57,608 nucleotides of DNA from positions 1 through 57,608 of the forward strand of contig JASAOO010003416.1 of assembly GCA_030849075.1 (NCBI GenBank), written 5' to 3'. The notes below the pieces were generated by a model. It was not told the DNA's origin and did not search any database. It worked only from the letters and a program-made list of their open reading frames with translations. Position 1 is the first letter of the stretch; each line of letters starts with the position of its first letter. Source of the DNA: Zelonia costaricensis. Its lineage: Eukaryota; Euglenozoa; Kinetoplastea; Trypanosomatida; Trypanosomatidae. The position numbers and the translations under genes are program-made. Positions 9,714 through 19,476 of the stretch are shown here, piece after piece.

Positions 9714-10747
9714 GGGGGCATGCGTACAGTGGTGTCGGCGCTTCGTTTGCGTGCCTGCAGCAGTGCCTCCTCCGCGGGGTTTTCTTCTCCGATTCGTGCT
9801 TCTCGGCTTTTTGTGCCGAAGAGTGGCGTCAACGCGAGATGTGGTTTCACCATTTTGTCGCGTTGGTGGAGTGGCCTCTTTTTCTCGGTTCTGGTTTTGG
9901 TGTCTCCTCGGGTTGCCTTCTGGGCTTCCGCTTCTCTGTTCCTCCGTCTTTTTCCCACCCCTCTCTTGAGCCACCGGCAGAGCCACGGTAAGCCCACCAT
10001 AGAAGATTCCATACAAGCGTGAGCTGCAGATTCCATAGACAAAAGTGGCTGCTCACCCGCACCTCCCGCTGCAGTTTTTATTTGTTTCTTGCGCTGCCAT
10101 TCTAAACCGCCTTTTATTTCTGCCGTGTCGTGCGAGCTTCTCCACATCCTTTTGCTCCCCAACACGTTTTACCGCCACACCAGCCTTTTTCATATCACCT
10201 GATCAGAAACCGCGGACACACATACACACACACAGAAGAGATGCAAAAAAAAAAAACGAGCAGCGACCAAAGCATGGCTGGCCGGTGAGCAGCGCGATCA
10301 GAGCATACTGTGGAGTTGCGACGAGGCGCAGCGCACAGCTTTGCGCGCTTGCTCCGCCTTTCATTGAGTCCTCGCCCAGCCGCACACTTTCATCGCAGGG
10401 CTCCAACGAACGCTGCGCTTTGGCCAAGACAACCGAAGAACGAGACTTGCGAGTCCTTTGCTGGACTGCGCCTGGATGCCACTGAAACGAGCGATCCTCC
10501 ACCACTCTGTCACTCGCTGCTTTCCCCTGGTGCGCCCTTCCTTTTTTTTGTTGTTGTGTAGTCTGTGACGAGACTTCTCTCAGTTGCAAAACTGTGCACC
10601 TAAGGCTCATCAAGCTTCTCCCGTTCTAGTTGGCAGGGGGTGCTAACAAAAGCACAGTGTCTGTTTCTCCATTTGCGCTCGCGCCCGAGTAAGCGCAGCT
10701 CTCCGTCTTAATTCGCGCGCTTGTCAAGTCACTTCGTCACGACGCTG
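9714..10747 (+). other. Intergenic region, SMC3 3'UTR and leader of next gene
   Basis: No supportable gene was seen. The stretch is T/C-rich on the plus strand, has an A-run at 10245-10256, and ends with an acceptor-like pyrimidine tract. Confidence 0.6.
10535..10561 (+). promoter_or_regulatory. SL trans-splice acceptor for the Siva-like gene
   Basis: A pyrimidine/T-rich tract (CCTTCC, then eight T, then TTGTTG) is followed by the first AG at 10560-10561. The predicted leader is about 186 nt. Confidence 0.5.
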
Positions 10748-11575
10748 ATGAGCGAGTTCTACGGCGACGTCGACGCCGTCGAGGGGGCGCTCCTGCCTCC
10801 GCTGGTGAGCGGGCCGCGAAAGAGGGGCCGCGACGACAACGGCAGCGCCGCGCTTGACGCGTACCCGCGGCACACCCCCCAGCGCGTCCGTGTCCAGGTG
10901 GTGTGCGAGCGGGGCACCGGCTTCGTCTCCTTGCGTGGGCACGTGCTGGACGCGCACGGTCGCTTTAACGCTACAGATTTCCCGGGGCTGGCGTTCTTCT
11001 ACAACCCCAGCGTCGCCTCCGTGGCGTTTGGGACTGTCACGCTGCACCTCGGCGACACCACCGCCTCGGCGCACCACGTCCTGCACGACAAGCGGCATCA
11101 TCCGTGCCCAGTCCATGGGCCCTTCCGCTGTCCCTGCCACACGATGCACCAGGCCGCCGAGGGCGTCGCGCAGCTGCTGCAAGAGATCTTGTGCCAGGAC
11201 GCCCCTTTCGACGTCTCCATCGACTGCCAGCGGCCGTACCCGCACCTCCTCATCGACAGTCAGGCAAGGACGTGGTCTGTTGGTCTCTTTGGGCTGCCTC
11301 TGCCACCGGCAGTGCTCGGGCCCTTTCCGCTGGGCAACATCACGTCGCCGCAGTCAATCAAGAACTACTGGCAGCAGTACAACACAAAGAGCAGGGTGGC
11401 CGAGGACGCCTGTGCGATGTGCGGTGGCTCCACTGCTACGCAGTGCACAAGGTGCCAGTGCCGTCTGTGCCCAGGCTGCAGTGAGCTGTGCAGCGCGTGC
11501 AAAGGCTTCGTGTGCCGCGGCTGCTCGGCTGAATGCGACGGTGGTGCAAGCATCTGCTACAACTGCGCTTGTTGA
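10748..11575 (+). CDS. Siva-like cysteine-rich zinc-binding protein
   Basis: This is a 275-residue protein. The first ATG is at 10748; the nine codons before it open on TTG. A basic patch (GPRKRGRDD) near residue 22 may be a nuclear signal. Residues 45-215 form a soluble domain that I do not recognise, with a His/Cys-rich patch (CPVHGPFRCPC). From C222 to the last residue there are closely spaced CxxC pairs (CAMC, CTRC, CPGC, CSAC, CRGC, CYNC). Their spacing resembles the C-terminal B-box-like/zinc-finger module of Siva, a family known in animals as an apoptosis and p53 regulator. Function in a kinetoplastid is unknown, and an unrelated treble-clef zinc protein remains possible. The cysteine array itself is clear. 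Confidence 0.65.
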   Translation: MSEFYGDVDAVEGALLPPLVSGPRKRGRDDNGSAALDAYPRHTPQRVRVQVVCERGTGFVSLRGHVLDAHGRFNATDFPGLAFFYNPSVASVAFGTVTLHLGDTTASAHHVLHDKRHHPCPVHGPFRCPCHTMHQAAEGVAQLLQEILCQDAPFDVSIDCQRPYPHLLIDSQARTWSVGLFGLPLPPAVLGPFPLGNITSPQSIKNYWQQYNTKSRVAEDACAMCGGSTATQCTRCQCRLCPGCSELCSACKGFVCRGCSAECDGGASICYNCAC

Positions 11576-12557
11576 GAGAGCCGCCACCTTGGCATGGGGC
11601 GAAGCGAGTGAAAAAAGGGTGACGCTGCGTTGCTCCACTCTCTCCTCCAGGCGTCCGCTTCACACTCTCTCGGCTGCCTCACTTGTTGCCAGTGCAAAGC
11701 TGCTGTACCACATACAAGAACAAACAAGGAAGAAGACCCTGCTATAGAACGCCACCGCTGACCTGGCCGCTATTTCTGTACAAGAACGGTGCATGCGCAC
11801 ATAGCGACTTGTACACCGCTGGCGAGGTAGCTCCCACAAGCGCGGCTGGCCGCACTTCACTCGACAGAACAACAACAAAAAAAAAAACGCTGCAGGCTTA
11901 CACCAGGATCCGTGTGCATCACTGCAGCCGCCGTAGAACGCGGGAAGAGAAAGTGAAAAGCCGCCATCGCATCATTTTACCGATCCTCTTTGGCCTTTCG
12001 CCGTGGTGAGTGAATCCGAAAGCGTGTCTGTTTTGTCTTTACCTCGACAAAAAAAAGGAGAAATAAAGCTCCAGCGAAGTCATCGTAATTGTGGGTGGAC
12101 GGCTCGGAAGGCTCTCTTTGTCAACCGGTTGCTTCCCTACTTCCGCGGCGGCGCGACTGGTGACCGTGGTGAGGCTGTTACGAGCCGCCCCCCCCTCTGT
12201 GGCACAAGTCTGCGGTGCTCGGTCCTGTGTCGGATAGCTTTTGATCCCGCTTCCGTTGCGCTGTGCTCTCCTCTCCCGCAGTGCTCTCTCTCCACGCATA
12301 CCCAATCACAATCCCGCTTCCTCGCGTCTTTGCGCCCTCCAGCTTTCAGATCCGCCGTACACCTCTCTCGCCATTCCACCTACTAGTGCCACTCGCCGCC
12401 GGTGTCCTGTTCTCTTTGTCTTCCTCTCTTCCAGCCTGCGCTTCTCCTCTTCTCGCTCCAACTGCTGCTCAGTGATTCTATTTCCTTCTTTCCTGGTGCG
12501 AGCAAAGAAAGCCGACATCAATCCAAATCGCCGATTGCCTCGCTCTCGCTGGAGAAA
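11576..12557 (+). other. Intergenic region
   Basis: No gene was seen. The sequence holds an A-run at 11876-11886 and a T/C-rich distal half that leads into the acceptor at 12433. Confidence 0.6.
12405..12434 (+). promoter_or_regulatory. SL trans-splice acceptor for the R-SNARE gene
   Basis: An almost pure pyrimidine tract (TCCTGTTCTCTTTGTCTTCC and following bases) runs to CCAG, with the AG at 12433-12434. It lies 123 nt upstream of the ATG and excludes the longer open frame that starts at 12402. Confidence 0.65.
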
Positions 12558-13205
12558 ATGCCGATCAGGTACAGCTGCGTGAATGACGGGACGACGCTCC
12601 TGGCCGAGTACCCGACCGGGGAGCAGCCGAAGCTCGCCGAGACGATGCAGAAGGTCATCGCGACTGTCCCGCCGAAGGAGTACCGTCGCAAGACGATCGA
12701 GGACAAGGATGGCGGCGTCAACTACAACTACATCAGCAACGGCGAGGGGCGCATCGTCGCCTGCGTGACTTCGAGCGACATGCGGATGCGCACGGTGTAC
12801 GCCTTCCTTGAGGCGGTCGAGCCGCTGGTGCGCGGCAGCGCCGGCCCCCAGGGCGCCGAGCTGCGCAACGGCAAGAAGCTGCTGCAGCAGAAGATGGAGT
12901 TCTACAACAACCCGCAGAACGACAAGATTACGGCCCTGAACGATGACATTAACCAGGTCGTGGATGTCATGATGGACAACATGGACAAGGTGCTCGCCCG
13001 CGGTGACCGCATCGATACGCTGCACGAAAAGTCCTCCACGCTGGCGGACCAGGCACAGCAGTTCCAGCAGCGCTCGACGGAGCTGAAGCGCAACCTGTGC
13101 ATGAAGAACCTGAAGCTCACGCTCATGATTGTCGGCGCCGTGATTGTCGTCATCATCATCATTCTCCTGATCGCCTGCAAGCCGAACTTCAAGAACTGCC
13201 GGTAA
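12558..13205 (+). CDS. VAMP7-like longin R-SNARE
   Basis: This 215-residue tail-anchored SNARE pairs with Q-SNAREs to drive endosomal, lysosomal or post-Golgi membrane fusion. Residues 1-115 form a longin domain. Residues 125-185 form the SNARE helix, with the zero-layer arginine at R148 (ARGDRIDTL). One hydrophobic span (IVGAVIVVIIIILLIA, about 190-207) is followed by a short polar luminal tail (CKPNFKNCR). Domain order and length match the VAMP7/VAMP71 subfamily, which is about 220 residues. ATG 12558 starts the longin domain directly and lies just after a strong acceptor. Codon use shows the strong GC3 of the neighbouring genes. YKT6 is unlikely because there is a membrane span and no C-terminal CAAX box. 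Confidence 0.93.
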   Translation: MPIRYSCVNDGTTLLAEYPTGEQPKLAETMQKVIATVPPKEYRRKTIEDKDGGVNYNYISNGEGRIVACVTSSDMRMRTVYAFLEAVEPLVRGSAGPQGAELRNGKKLLQQKMEFYNNPQNDKITALNDDINQVVDVMMDNMDKVLARGDRIDTLHEKSSTLADQAQQFQQRSTELKRNLCMKNLKLTLMIVGAVIVVIIIILLIACKPNFKNCR

Positions 13206-13225
13206 AACACACAAGACCATTTTTG

Positions 13226-13228
<3 letters not shown>

Positions 13229-13256
<28 letters not shown>
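13229..13256. repeat. (TG)n microsatellite
   Basis: About 14 uninterrupted TG units lie in the R-SNARE 3'UTR. Confidence 0.9.
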
Positions 13257-13257
<1 letters not shown>

Positions 13258-15090
13258 TTGTGTGCGCCGATGAAAAGAAAGCGACACCCTGCTCTCGGTA
13301 CGCTGCACGCCGCTCCCTTTGGAGGCTATGCCAACATGCATTTTGACGCCAAGCGGGCCTTTTGGCGTGTCGCGCCGCGACGCTGTCGCTGAGTTCGCAA
13401 GCGGCGCTGCGCAAGTCACGGAGGCTGTGGACGAGCGAGAACACAAAAAGCGGGCCACGCTTCGGTGGCCGGTCTTCACGCCGTGCGCGCGCGAAATGAG
13501 AAGGTGAGGGCCTAGACTCGTCGCGCCGTCGATGAGTGCGGCGCCCGCTGTGTCGCTGGGAGAGCGCGCGCGCGGCGCGTGATGCTTCTGGGAGTGGGGT
13601 GAGGTGGAGTGCTTCCGAGGCCGGCGCGAAGGTACTCGCGACTGCCGCGCAAACAGCTGGCTGCGGTTCTGCGGCGCGTGTGGGCGACCTCTTCTTTTTT
13701 GTTTGTTTGGTCCTCGTGCAGCCTTGGTGGAATTGTGGTTTTGTTGCGTTGCCGTTCTCGAAACACGAAAGGGGCGCGCTGGCACACGCCCTCCTCACCC
13801 GCTCCAACAGGTGCATGCGTCTGCCCACTGTGTCTCCTCGCACCACACCTGCCTCTGGTGCGGAGCACCTTCGCCTGCGTCACGCGGCCACTGCCGGCTT
13901 TTCTCATCCACCTGGCGCACTGCCCCCTTGCAGCATCTGCCGCAACGCTTCTTTCCTATGACCTAGTTTTGTCGCCAGAGGAAGAGGAAGTCTATTCTCG
14001 CCGCCCCGCTAGGTGCGCGTGTGGCCAGCTTTCCTGACTTTGACCCCCTCCCCCCGCGCTGCTTTCCTTCTTTCTTCTCATCTTCTGCCGCATGCCCCGC
14101 TGTACGACTTCCACGTCTCCTCATACCCATCTCGGCAATTTGAGCCGCGGAGACGCCGGTGTGTCGTTTCGCCGCAAATCCGCCGCCGTGCGCGGCCCGG
14201 GCCCGTGGCGGATGACTGATTACTCAAGATGACGCGCCTTTTTTGCGCTGATTGTGTCTTGCTTTCTTTCTAGCGTTCATCTCAAGGAAAAAGGCATTGG
14301 GAGTGGTCGCACCAATGGCCGAAGCAGCGCACTTGGTCTCTTAGACGCTGGCTTTGCCTACTGTCCTTGTCTCTCTCTCTCTTCTCTTGCGTTTTTCCTG
14401 ATTTGGCGTGGTCGTTCCGTTGCGTTGTGTGGTACTCGCCGTGCAGTGTAGTGTTTGCGACCGCGCAGACACTGGTGAAGCGCGCACCGTTGATGTTGTG
14501 TTGTGCGGTGGCGTTCGTGCGGGTTATGGTGTCTGTGATGACACCCGACGTGAATGGTGTACTTCTTGTGATGACTGTCACTCATCTGAGTTTTCAACCA
14601 AGTCGAGTGGCACCGAGTCTGTACGCCGCTTTGAGTGTCGCTACTGCGATGAGCTTGTCTTCCTCGGGTTGGCGTGGGGCGGGGGACGACGAGCGAGCTC
14701 TTGACGAATTGGTGTCACCGAAGGAAGCGCTGCCTGCTCCGGTCGAAAACACGTCAGCCACCGCACCCCTTGTAGCTCGCCGCCGCTGCCACAGCTGTGT
14801 GGAGTTTCCCGCTGTCGCACTGGAGGCCTCGAGCAGAGCGGCTACGAGGCGGGTTACGCGCGGAAGTGCGTCTCTCCCGCGTTGCGCGGCTGCTGTCTCA
14901 AGGCTATCCCCACCCGCTGCACAGCACGGCCGACTGAACGTAGACGCGGACACGGCTGCTGTCGTATCTTCTCCATGCTTCTCCATTACCGTTTTCGTTG
15001 CGCTTGCACTCAACTACCCTTTTCACATGCGCAGCGTCTCCATTCGCTGCTCGCAGTTCTCCCATCCGCTCCAGCGTACTATCCCATTTC

Positions 15091-15127
15091 TTTCCGCTGC
15101 TTCTGCTTTCTGCCCTCTTACCGGTAG
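15091..15127 (+). promoter_or_regulatory. Candidate SL trans-splice acceptor for the LisH gene
   Basis: A pyrimidine-rich tract runs to CCGGTAG, with the AG at 15126-15127. This predicts a leader of about 274 nt. Confidence 0.4.
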
Positions 15128-15400
15128 CTCCGCTCATACTGGTGTGCACGAGTCCCCGCACTTGGGTACCTGTTGTGTTTGGCTCCAGTCCAGACAGGCT
15201 TCGCTGAGGTGCCCTTCCACACGGGAGTGAGGCCGGCGCAAGCCGCGCGTGCCACGAGAAACAGGGCAAAGATAGAGAGGAGACTCGTGGCGGTCTCTTC
15301 ACACACTCTCGCGCAGTGACTAACACACGAGCAGGCGCTCTCGCACAAAAAAAAAAATACTGCACGCACGCTCGCTACCGAGATTGGCGAGCACGGGAAG

Positions 15401-16051
15401 ATGGACCTGACGGACAGCTCCATGTGGACGCTGGTCGAGACGGCGGTCATCGAGGACCGGGGTGAGGAGGAGGAGGAGGTGCTGGCGCAGATGGTGCGCT
15501 CGTACCTGGCGAGGCGGGGCCTGGCCGACACCCTAGCCGCGTTCGACGAGGAGCAGGCAGCCTACAGAGCCCCTGAGAGTGCACCGAGGCCCGCTGCACG
15601 TGCTGCCGATGCGGCAACGCACGCAAGAGCGATGCACGAGGGCGTACGCGACGCGGCGGGCGCAGAGATGGAGCGGCGCAAAGCGGCTCAACTGCTCTGC
15701 CTGCAGCGCAGGTACGAGGCAGCTGCGGCGCTGATGGAGCCGTCGTCGCTGGCCCGGATCCGACTCCTCTGCATCCAGGCCCAGAGCATGGAGGAGACGG
15801 CGGCGGCGGTCTTCTACCTGGCCACGCACGTCGCGCCGCTTGTGCCGTTCTGCACCAACCCAACCGTAGGCCACGAGGTGTACACGTCGGCACTGAGCAA
15901 TGTGCTGAGCCCTACTCGCGAAAAGCCTGTCCTCGACACGGAGGCGCTGGCGAGGGAGGTGAACGATGAGCTGTGCGGCGCCGACCGGCGCAGCAGCCTG
16001 CACGTCCTCTTCAACTGGGCCTACTGGCAGGAGACGGCGCACCTACGCTGA
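15401..16051 (+). CDS. LisH-domain protein, possibly CTLH-like
   Basis: This is a 216-residue acidic, helical protein starting at ATG 15401. After an acidic stretch (EEEEE, 22-26) residues 27-52 carry a LisH motif (VLAQMVRSYLARRGLADTL, then FDEEQ), a dimerisation helix pair often found in microtubule- and ubiquitin-ligase-associated proteins. The C-terminal half (about 85-215) is helical. It has a repeated pattern of the type LQRRYEAAAALM and FYLATHVAPLV, which vaguely recalls CTLH/CRA regions of GID/CTLH ligase subunits. That second assignment is weak. No catalytic motif is visible. Function is unknown beyond probable self-association. Confidence 0.8.
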   Translation: MDLTDSSMWTLVETAVIEDRGEEEEEVLAQMVRSYLARRGLADTLAAFDEEQAAYRAPESAPRPAARAADAATHARAMHEGVRDAAGAEMERRKAAQLLCLQRRYEAAAALMEPSSLARIRLLCIQAQSMEETAAAVFYLATHVAPLVPFCTNPTVGHEVYTSALSNVLSPTREKPVLDTEALAREVNDELCGADRRSSLHVLFNWAYWQETAHLR

Positions 16052-16821
16052 GGACGCGCGCATTTGATGCCGTGACGCCGCCGACGCCGAGGGTGCCGGC
16101 ACCCTCTCTTCTGATACGCGGTGCTGCTTGCTCTCTTTCCGTTTTCTCTTTGTTCGTGCTTGCGTAGTGAGTCCTGCTTCCCTCGTGGAGCTCACTGTCT
16201 TTGCGGAGGCGTACGTCCCCCAGACCAGTCCCCCCTCTTACCGGTCTGCGATGTACCTCCGCGTGCCTGCTCTCTTTCTCGCACACACTTCTCATCTCCC
16301 TCTCCCTGCCCTCGCACAAGCGTGGCCTGCCCCCCCCCCCCTGCAACGAAAAGGAAAAAGGAAAGAGAACGCAAACGGTATGGCTAGCACAGAGGGAAGA
16401 AATGTAGCACGACGCTTTAGCGTGGTGGAATGCTGCGTCGGACTTGAGCGCGAGTGGGCCAGAGCTCTTACGTTCGAGCCTCGCCAAATTCCGGGGAAGC
16501 GTGAAAAGGAGGTCGATTTCCCTCTTGGACATGCTCAGCCGGCAAGAGAGCGTTCTTCTCACTTGAGCGAAAAACAGCGACACCCCCTCGCTGTGTTTGA
16601 CACATGCTCCCTTGACAACGACTGCGCTCTTCTCTCTCCTATCACGGACTGCACCTCGCGCTGAGGCCTGCGCACGTGCCATCCACAATGCTGCGTTCAG
16701 TCTGCAGCAATTGCGCAAAGGTAAAGCAACTCGTACCAAGCGCCCCTCGCCCCAGGATCGCAGGAAAAAGGAAAATCACCTCTTTCTATTTCACGCGCTT
16801 GCTTTCGCACCCCGCACCGCC
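16052..16821 (+). other. Intergenic region
   Basis: No gene was seen. There is a run of 12 C at 16330-16341 and a possible acceptor AG at 16664-16665 after a CT-rich tract (16626-16640). Confidence 0.5.
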
Positions 16822-17049
16822 ATGACGTCGATCAAGGAGCTGAACGACAAGCTGACCAAGGAGCCGTACGTGTCCGGCTACACGCCGAGCGTCGACGATG
16901 AAAAGCTCTTCCGCGAGATTTTTGGCAACAACGGCAACGTGATCCAGTGGGCGGCGCGTATGTCGACGTACTACCCGAGCGAGCGCGCCAAGATGGAGCC
17001 CATCCCGGTCGAGTCGCAAGACGGGTCGGACGCGGATTATGAATACTAG
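16822..17049 (+). CDS. Small stand-alone eEF1B/GST-C-like module
   Basis: This is a 75-residue protein from ATG 16822. Residues 5-57 align by eye with the N-terminal GST-C-like domain of eEF1B-beta and delta: LNDKLTKEPYVSGYTPS, an acidic turn before LFREIF, then the helix VIQWAARMSTYYPSE. This is the pattern LN..L..K.Y..GY.PS.D...F...........RW...I..Y..E. The guanine-exchange domain normally found downstream is absent; the frame ends after an acidic tail (SQDGSDADYEY). In other systems this fold mediates assembly in eEF1B and multi-tRNA-synthetase complexes, so a scaffold role in translation is plausible. Codon bias is strong for so short a gene, which supports expression. Confidence 0.8.
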   Translation: MTSIKELNDKLTKEPYVSGYTPSVDDEKLFREIFGNNGNVIQWAARMSTYYPSERAKMEPIPVESQDGSDADYEY

Positions 17050-18367
17050 GCGCGAGTGGGCACGAATACGTGGTAGCTGCGAACATGCACTGGACTACAT
17101 TCCCCCGTTCACCCCGGTAGGCAGGCTCAGCTCTTCTCGTCACGCCGGCACACCAGTTTCCTGGCTTCTTTTATCTCCACCATCATCGTACATCGTTCTT
17201 CTTCCTCTGTTTCGCCACTTCGGCCCTTCCCTGCAATTGCCCATGCCGCGTTGCTTGTCGTCCTCCCAATTGTCCCCTCGCGCCGCGAACGTCCCCGTCC
17301 GCCTCCGAAAGATACGAGAAAAAGAAAAGAAAGTGAGCACGGCGAAACAACGTCCGGCTTCCGTGAGTGATGGCCGCTGGTGTAGGAAATGCTGCTCTCG
17401 AAGGAATGAAGTAGGAAAAAAGCTTGCGCGCTGACGGTGCCTCATCGCGCGCCACAGACTTCTGCGGCGCGCCTGCGCCCCACTAAACGGTGGATTCAGC
17501 TGGGTACCTTCCGTGCGATCTTGCCAAATGCAGTGTAGGGTCGCTGTGAAAAGAAAATCCATCCGCCCAGTGCCGAAGACCGCGCTGCTCCCCTCTCTTC
17601 CCGCGCTAGTCTGTCCCCTCTTCTCTTCCCCGTCTCGTTCTCTGTCTCTTGGCCGTGCTCACACTCTCAACAAAGCGCGGCTGCCCCTGGGGTGTGGGGC
17701 GTCCGCATGGCGTGGTCGCGGTCCAGCGTCCACATGATGTCTGCACTCAGTGTGACCGAGTCACGCGCCCTGCCGAAGTTGCCACTTCTCTCGATTCGTC
17801 TGCTTTCTGTGCAGCTTTCGCCGATCACACGCTTTTGGCTCGTAGCTGTGTTCGTATAGAACTGCCCTAGACTTCCCCTACCAGCTGAGGCTTCACTCGG
17901 CATCCAAATCCACGTTGAAGAGTACCGTGCTCTCTCTCGGTGCGCACTCGCGCACTGGTAGGCGAGTACGTTATAAAGGGAAAAGTAAAGACGAGTTGCT
18001 TCCCTGTGGGGACGAGAGCGGTTGCTTTGCGAGTGCACTCGCGTTGCAGCTAGCACTTTCAGCTTTACGTTCTCACTCGTAGGGCGTTCGAGCACGGAGG
18101 GGCGTTTCGCCGTGGGCCGTGGGCGCTCTGCCGCTGTCCTTTTTTGTGTGGCCATACAACCGAGCACTTCTCTCAACCTTTCGCTCCTTGCTCCCCCCCC
18201 GTGTTCTGTCTCCCACGGGGGTCTTGAAACACGCGCTCGTTGCAACGCGCCTCTGCCTTGTACTGCCAAACACGCCACTCAACACTGCTGCACATGCAGG
18301 TCTACTGGTGCGCTGATCTACCTCAAGTTTCGTCCTCGCCGCCTCAACTCTACGGCGCGCTTGCACC
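17050..18367 (+). other. Intergenic region
   Basis: No gene was seen. An AG at 18298-18299 may be the acceptor for the next gene. Confidence 0.5.
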
Positions 18368-18925
18368 ATGGCTCATATCCATGTGTGCCGCCATGGGCAG
18401 GACATGGACAACGTGCGTGGGATTCTCAACGGCCACCGCGACGAGCCCTTGTCTGAGCTCGGCCGCAGCCAAGCCGCCACTGTCGCCGATAAAATCAAGA
18501 CGAGCGGCGTGCATTACGCAGCCATCTACGCCTCGCCGCTGCAGCGGGCGCTGGAGACGGCGAAGGCGATCGGGACGGCTGTTGGCGTTGCGGTGCAGGT
18601 GCGCGCTGACCTTATCGAGCGCGACTTTGGCGTGCTCTCCGGCAAGCCGTACGCAGACATTGCGAAGTACGCTGGCGACCGGGTGCTGCAGGGCGACAAA
18701 GTCCTGTACTTCCTTGAGGTCGAAGGGTGCGAGACGTTCGACAGGTGCTACGAGCGCGCGCAGGGCGTACTGGCCGACGTGAACGCCAAGCACGCGGGTG
18801 AGCATGTGTTGCTGGTCTGCCACGGCGACATCGGCAAAATGCTGCAGGCGGCCCACGCGGGAGTCGACTGGCGGAAGGGCCTTGAGCTGCCCTACTTTGC
18901 CAACACTGAGGTAATTGAGCTGTAG
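18368..18925 (+). CDS. Histidine phosphatase, phosphoglycerate mutase family
   Basis: This is a 185-residue member of the branch-1 histidine phosphatase superfamily. The catalytic RHG triplet is R8-H9-G10, followed by the phosphate-pocket pattern NGHRDEPLSELGRSQA. Further motifs are SPLQRALETA with its arginine, the acid segment IERDFGVLSG, and the second histidine in VCHGD (H152). All the pocket residues I would expect are present. The short length and the LSELGRSQA and RDFG elements fit phosphatases of the TIGAR/PhoE/fructose-2,6-bisphosphatase type better than glycolytic dPGM of about 250 residues. The physiological substrate cannot be read from the sequence. No targeting signal is visible, so it is probably cytosolic. 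ATG 18368 lies at the start of the fold. Confidence 0.9.
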   Translation: MAHIHVCRHGQDMDNVRGILNGHRDEPLSELGRSQAATVADKIKTSGVHYAAIYASPLQRALETAKAIGTAVGVAVQVRADLIERDFGVLSGKPYADIAKYAGDRVLQGDKVLYFLEVEGCETFDRCYERAQGVLADVNAKHAGEHVLLVCHGDIGKMLQAAHAGVDWRKGLELPYFANTEVIEL

Positions 18926-19476
18926 CACCGGCCTCCGCTCGATCGTACGGGCTAGTCCACTCAACGCAAAAGACAATGCGGAGTGACGTGAAAGACAAAC
19001 AAATCAAAGCAAAAGGTGGGCGCTTTCATCAACTCCCAACGAATGTGGCTTTGCTGGTGTGAGCGAGAGAGAGAGAGGGCTACGAGCGCCGCTAGCATCA
19101 GGCCACCGCATAGCAGTGCCGCGGTGCGCGTGTGAGTCGAATCGTACTCGTGTGCAGGAGCAGCGGTCCTCTTGTCGCAAGGTAGGCTCGCTGCAGCGGG
19201 GACTGGCTCGCAGACGCCCCTTCTGCCCCAGACGCGGGCTCTCCTCTCCGCTCACTCCTCCTTGTGCCTCTCTGCTTCCTTTCTCGGTCGGAAATCCGTG
19301 TTCTTTTCTGCCGTCCCACTTCCGCACTTTCCGCAATGCACGGCAGCTACACATCACACATTGCGTTGAGCGCACGCTTTCGGCTGAAGGTGTGCCGTAC
19401 CGTCTCAGGTGCTCGTAAGCCCCGCCTTTTTCTGCTCCACTTCTTGAGAAAACAAGCTACGTCGGCCGCTTTGAGA
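18926..19476 (+). other. Intergenic region
   Basis: No gene was seen. It contains a (GA)n patch at 19060-19077 and pyrimidine-rich leader sequence from about 19240 onward. Confidence 0.5.
19424..19448 (+). promoter_or_regulatory. SL trans-splice acceptor for the ASC-1 gene
   Basis: The tract CTTTTTCTGCTCCACTTCTTG is followed by an AG at 19447-19448. This leaves a 28-nt leader to ATG 19477 and would remove the in-frame upstream ATG at 19336. Confidence 0.5.

Larger units (their letters stand above)
13206..15400 (+). other. Long intergenic region (2.2 kb)
   Basis: A (TG)n tract at 13229-13256 directly follows the SNARE stop codon. Several open frames of up to about 290 codons occur, for example across 14367-15230. 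They are rich in Ser, Cys, Val and Leu, have weak GC3 and no recognisable domain, so I take them as chance frames in UTR. The region probably holds the SNARE 3'UTR and the next leader. Confidence 0.5.

Noticed and set aside
8808..10016. 402-codon antisense frame over the SMC3 3' end
   Set aside because: It lies opposite the SMC3 LSGGQ and Walker B motifs, which are certain, and is Leu/His/Val-rich shadow sequence.
14367..15230. 287-codon frame in the gap after the R-SNARE gene
   Set aside because: Third-position bias is weak, the composition looks like translated UTR (Ser, Cys, Val, Leu), there is no domain, and it overlaps the probable acceptor of the LisH gene.
19336..19476. In-frame N-terminal extension of the ASC-1 protein resembling a mitochondrial presequence
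   Set aside because: The first AG after the long upstream pyrimidine tract falls after ATG 19336 (about 19344-19345), and another strong acceptor lies at 19447-19448. Normal transcripts should therefore begin at ATG 19477.
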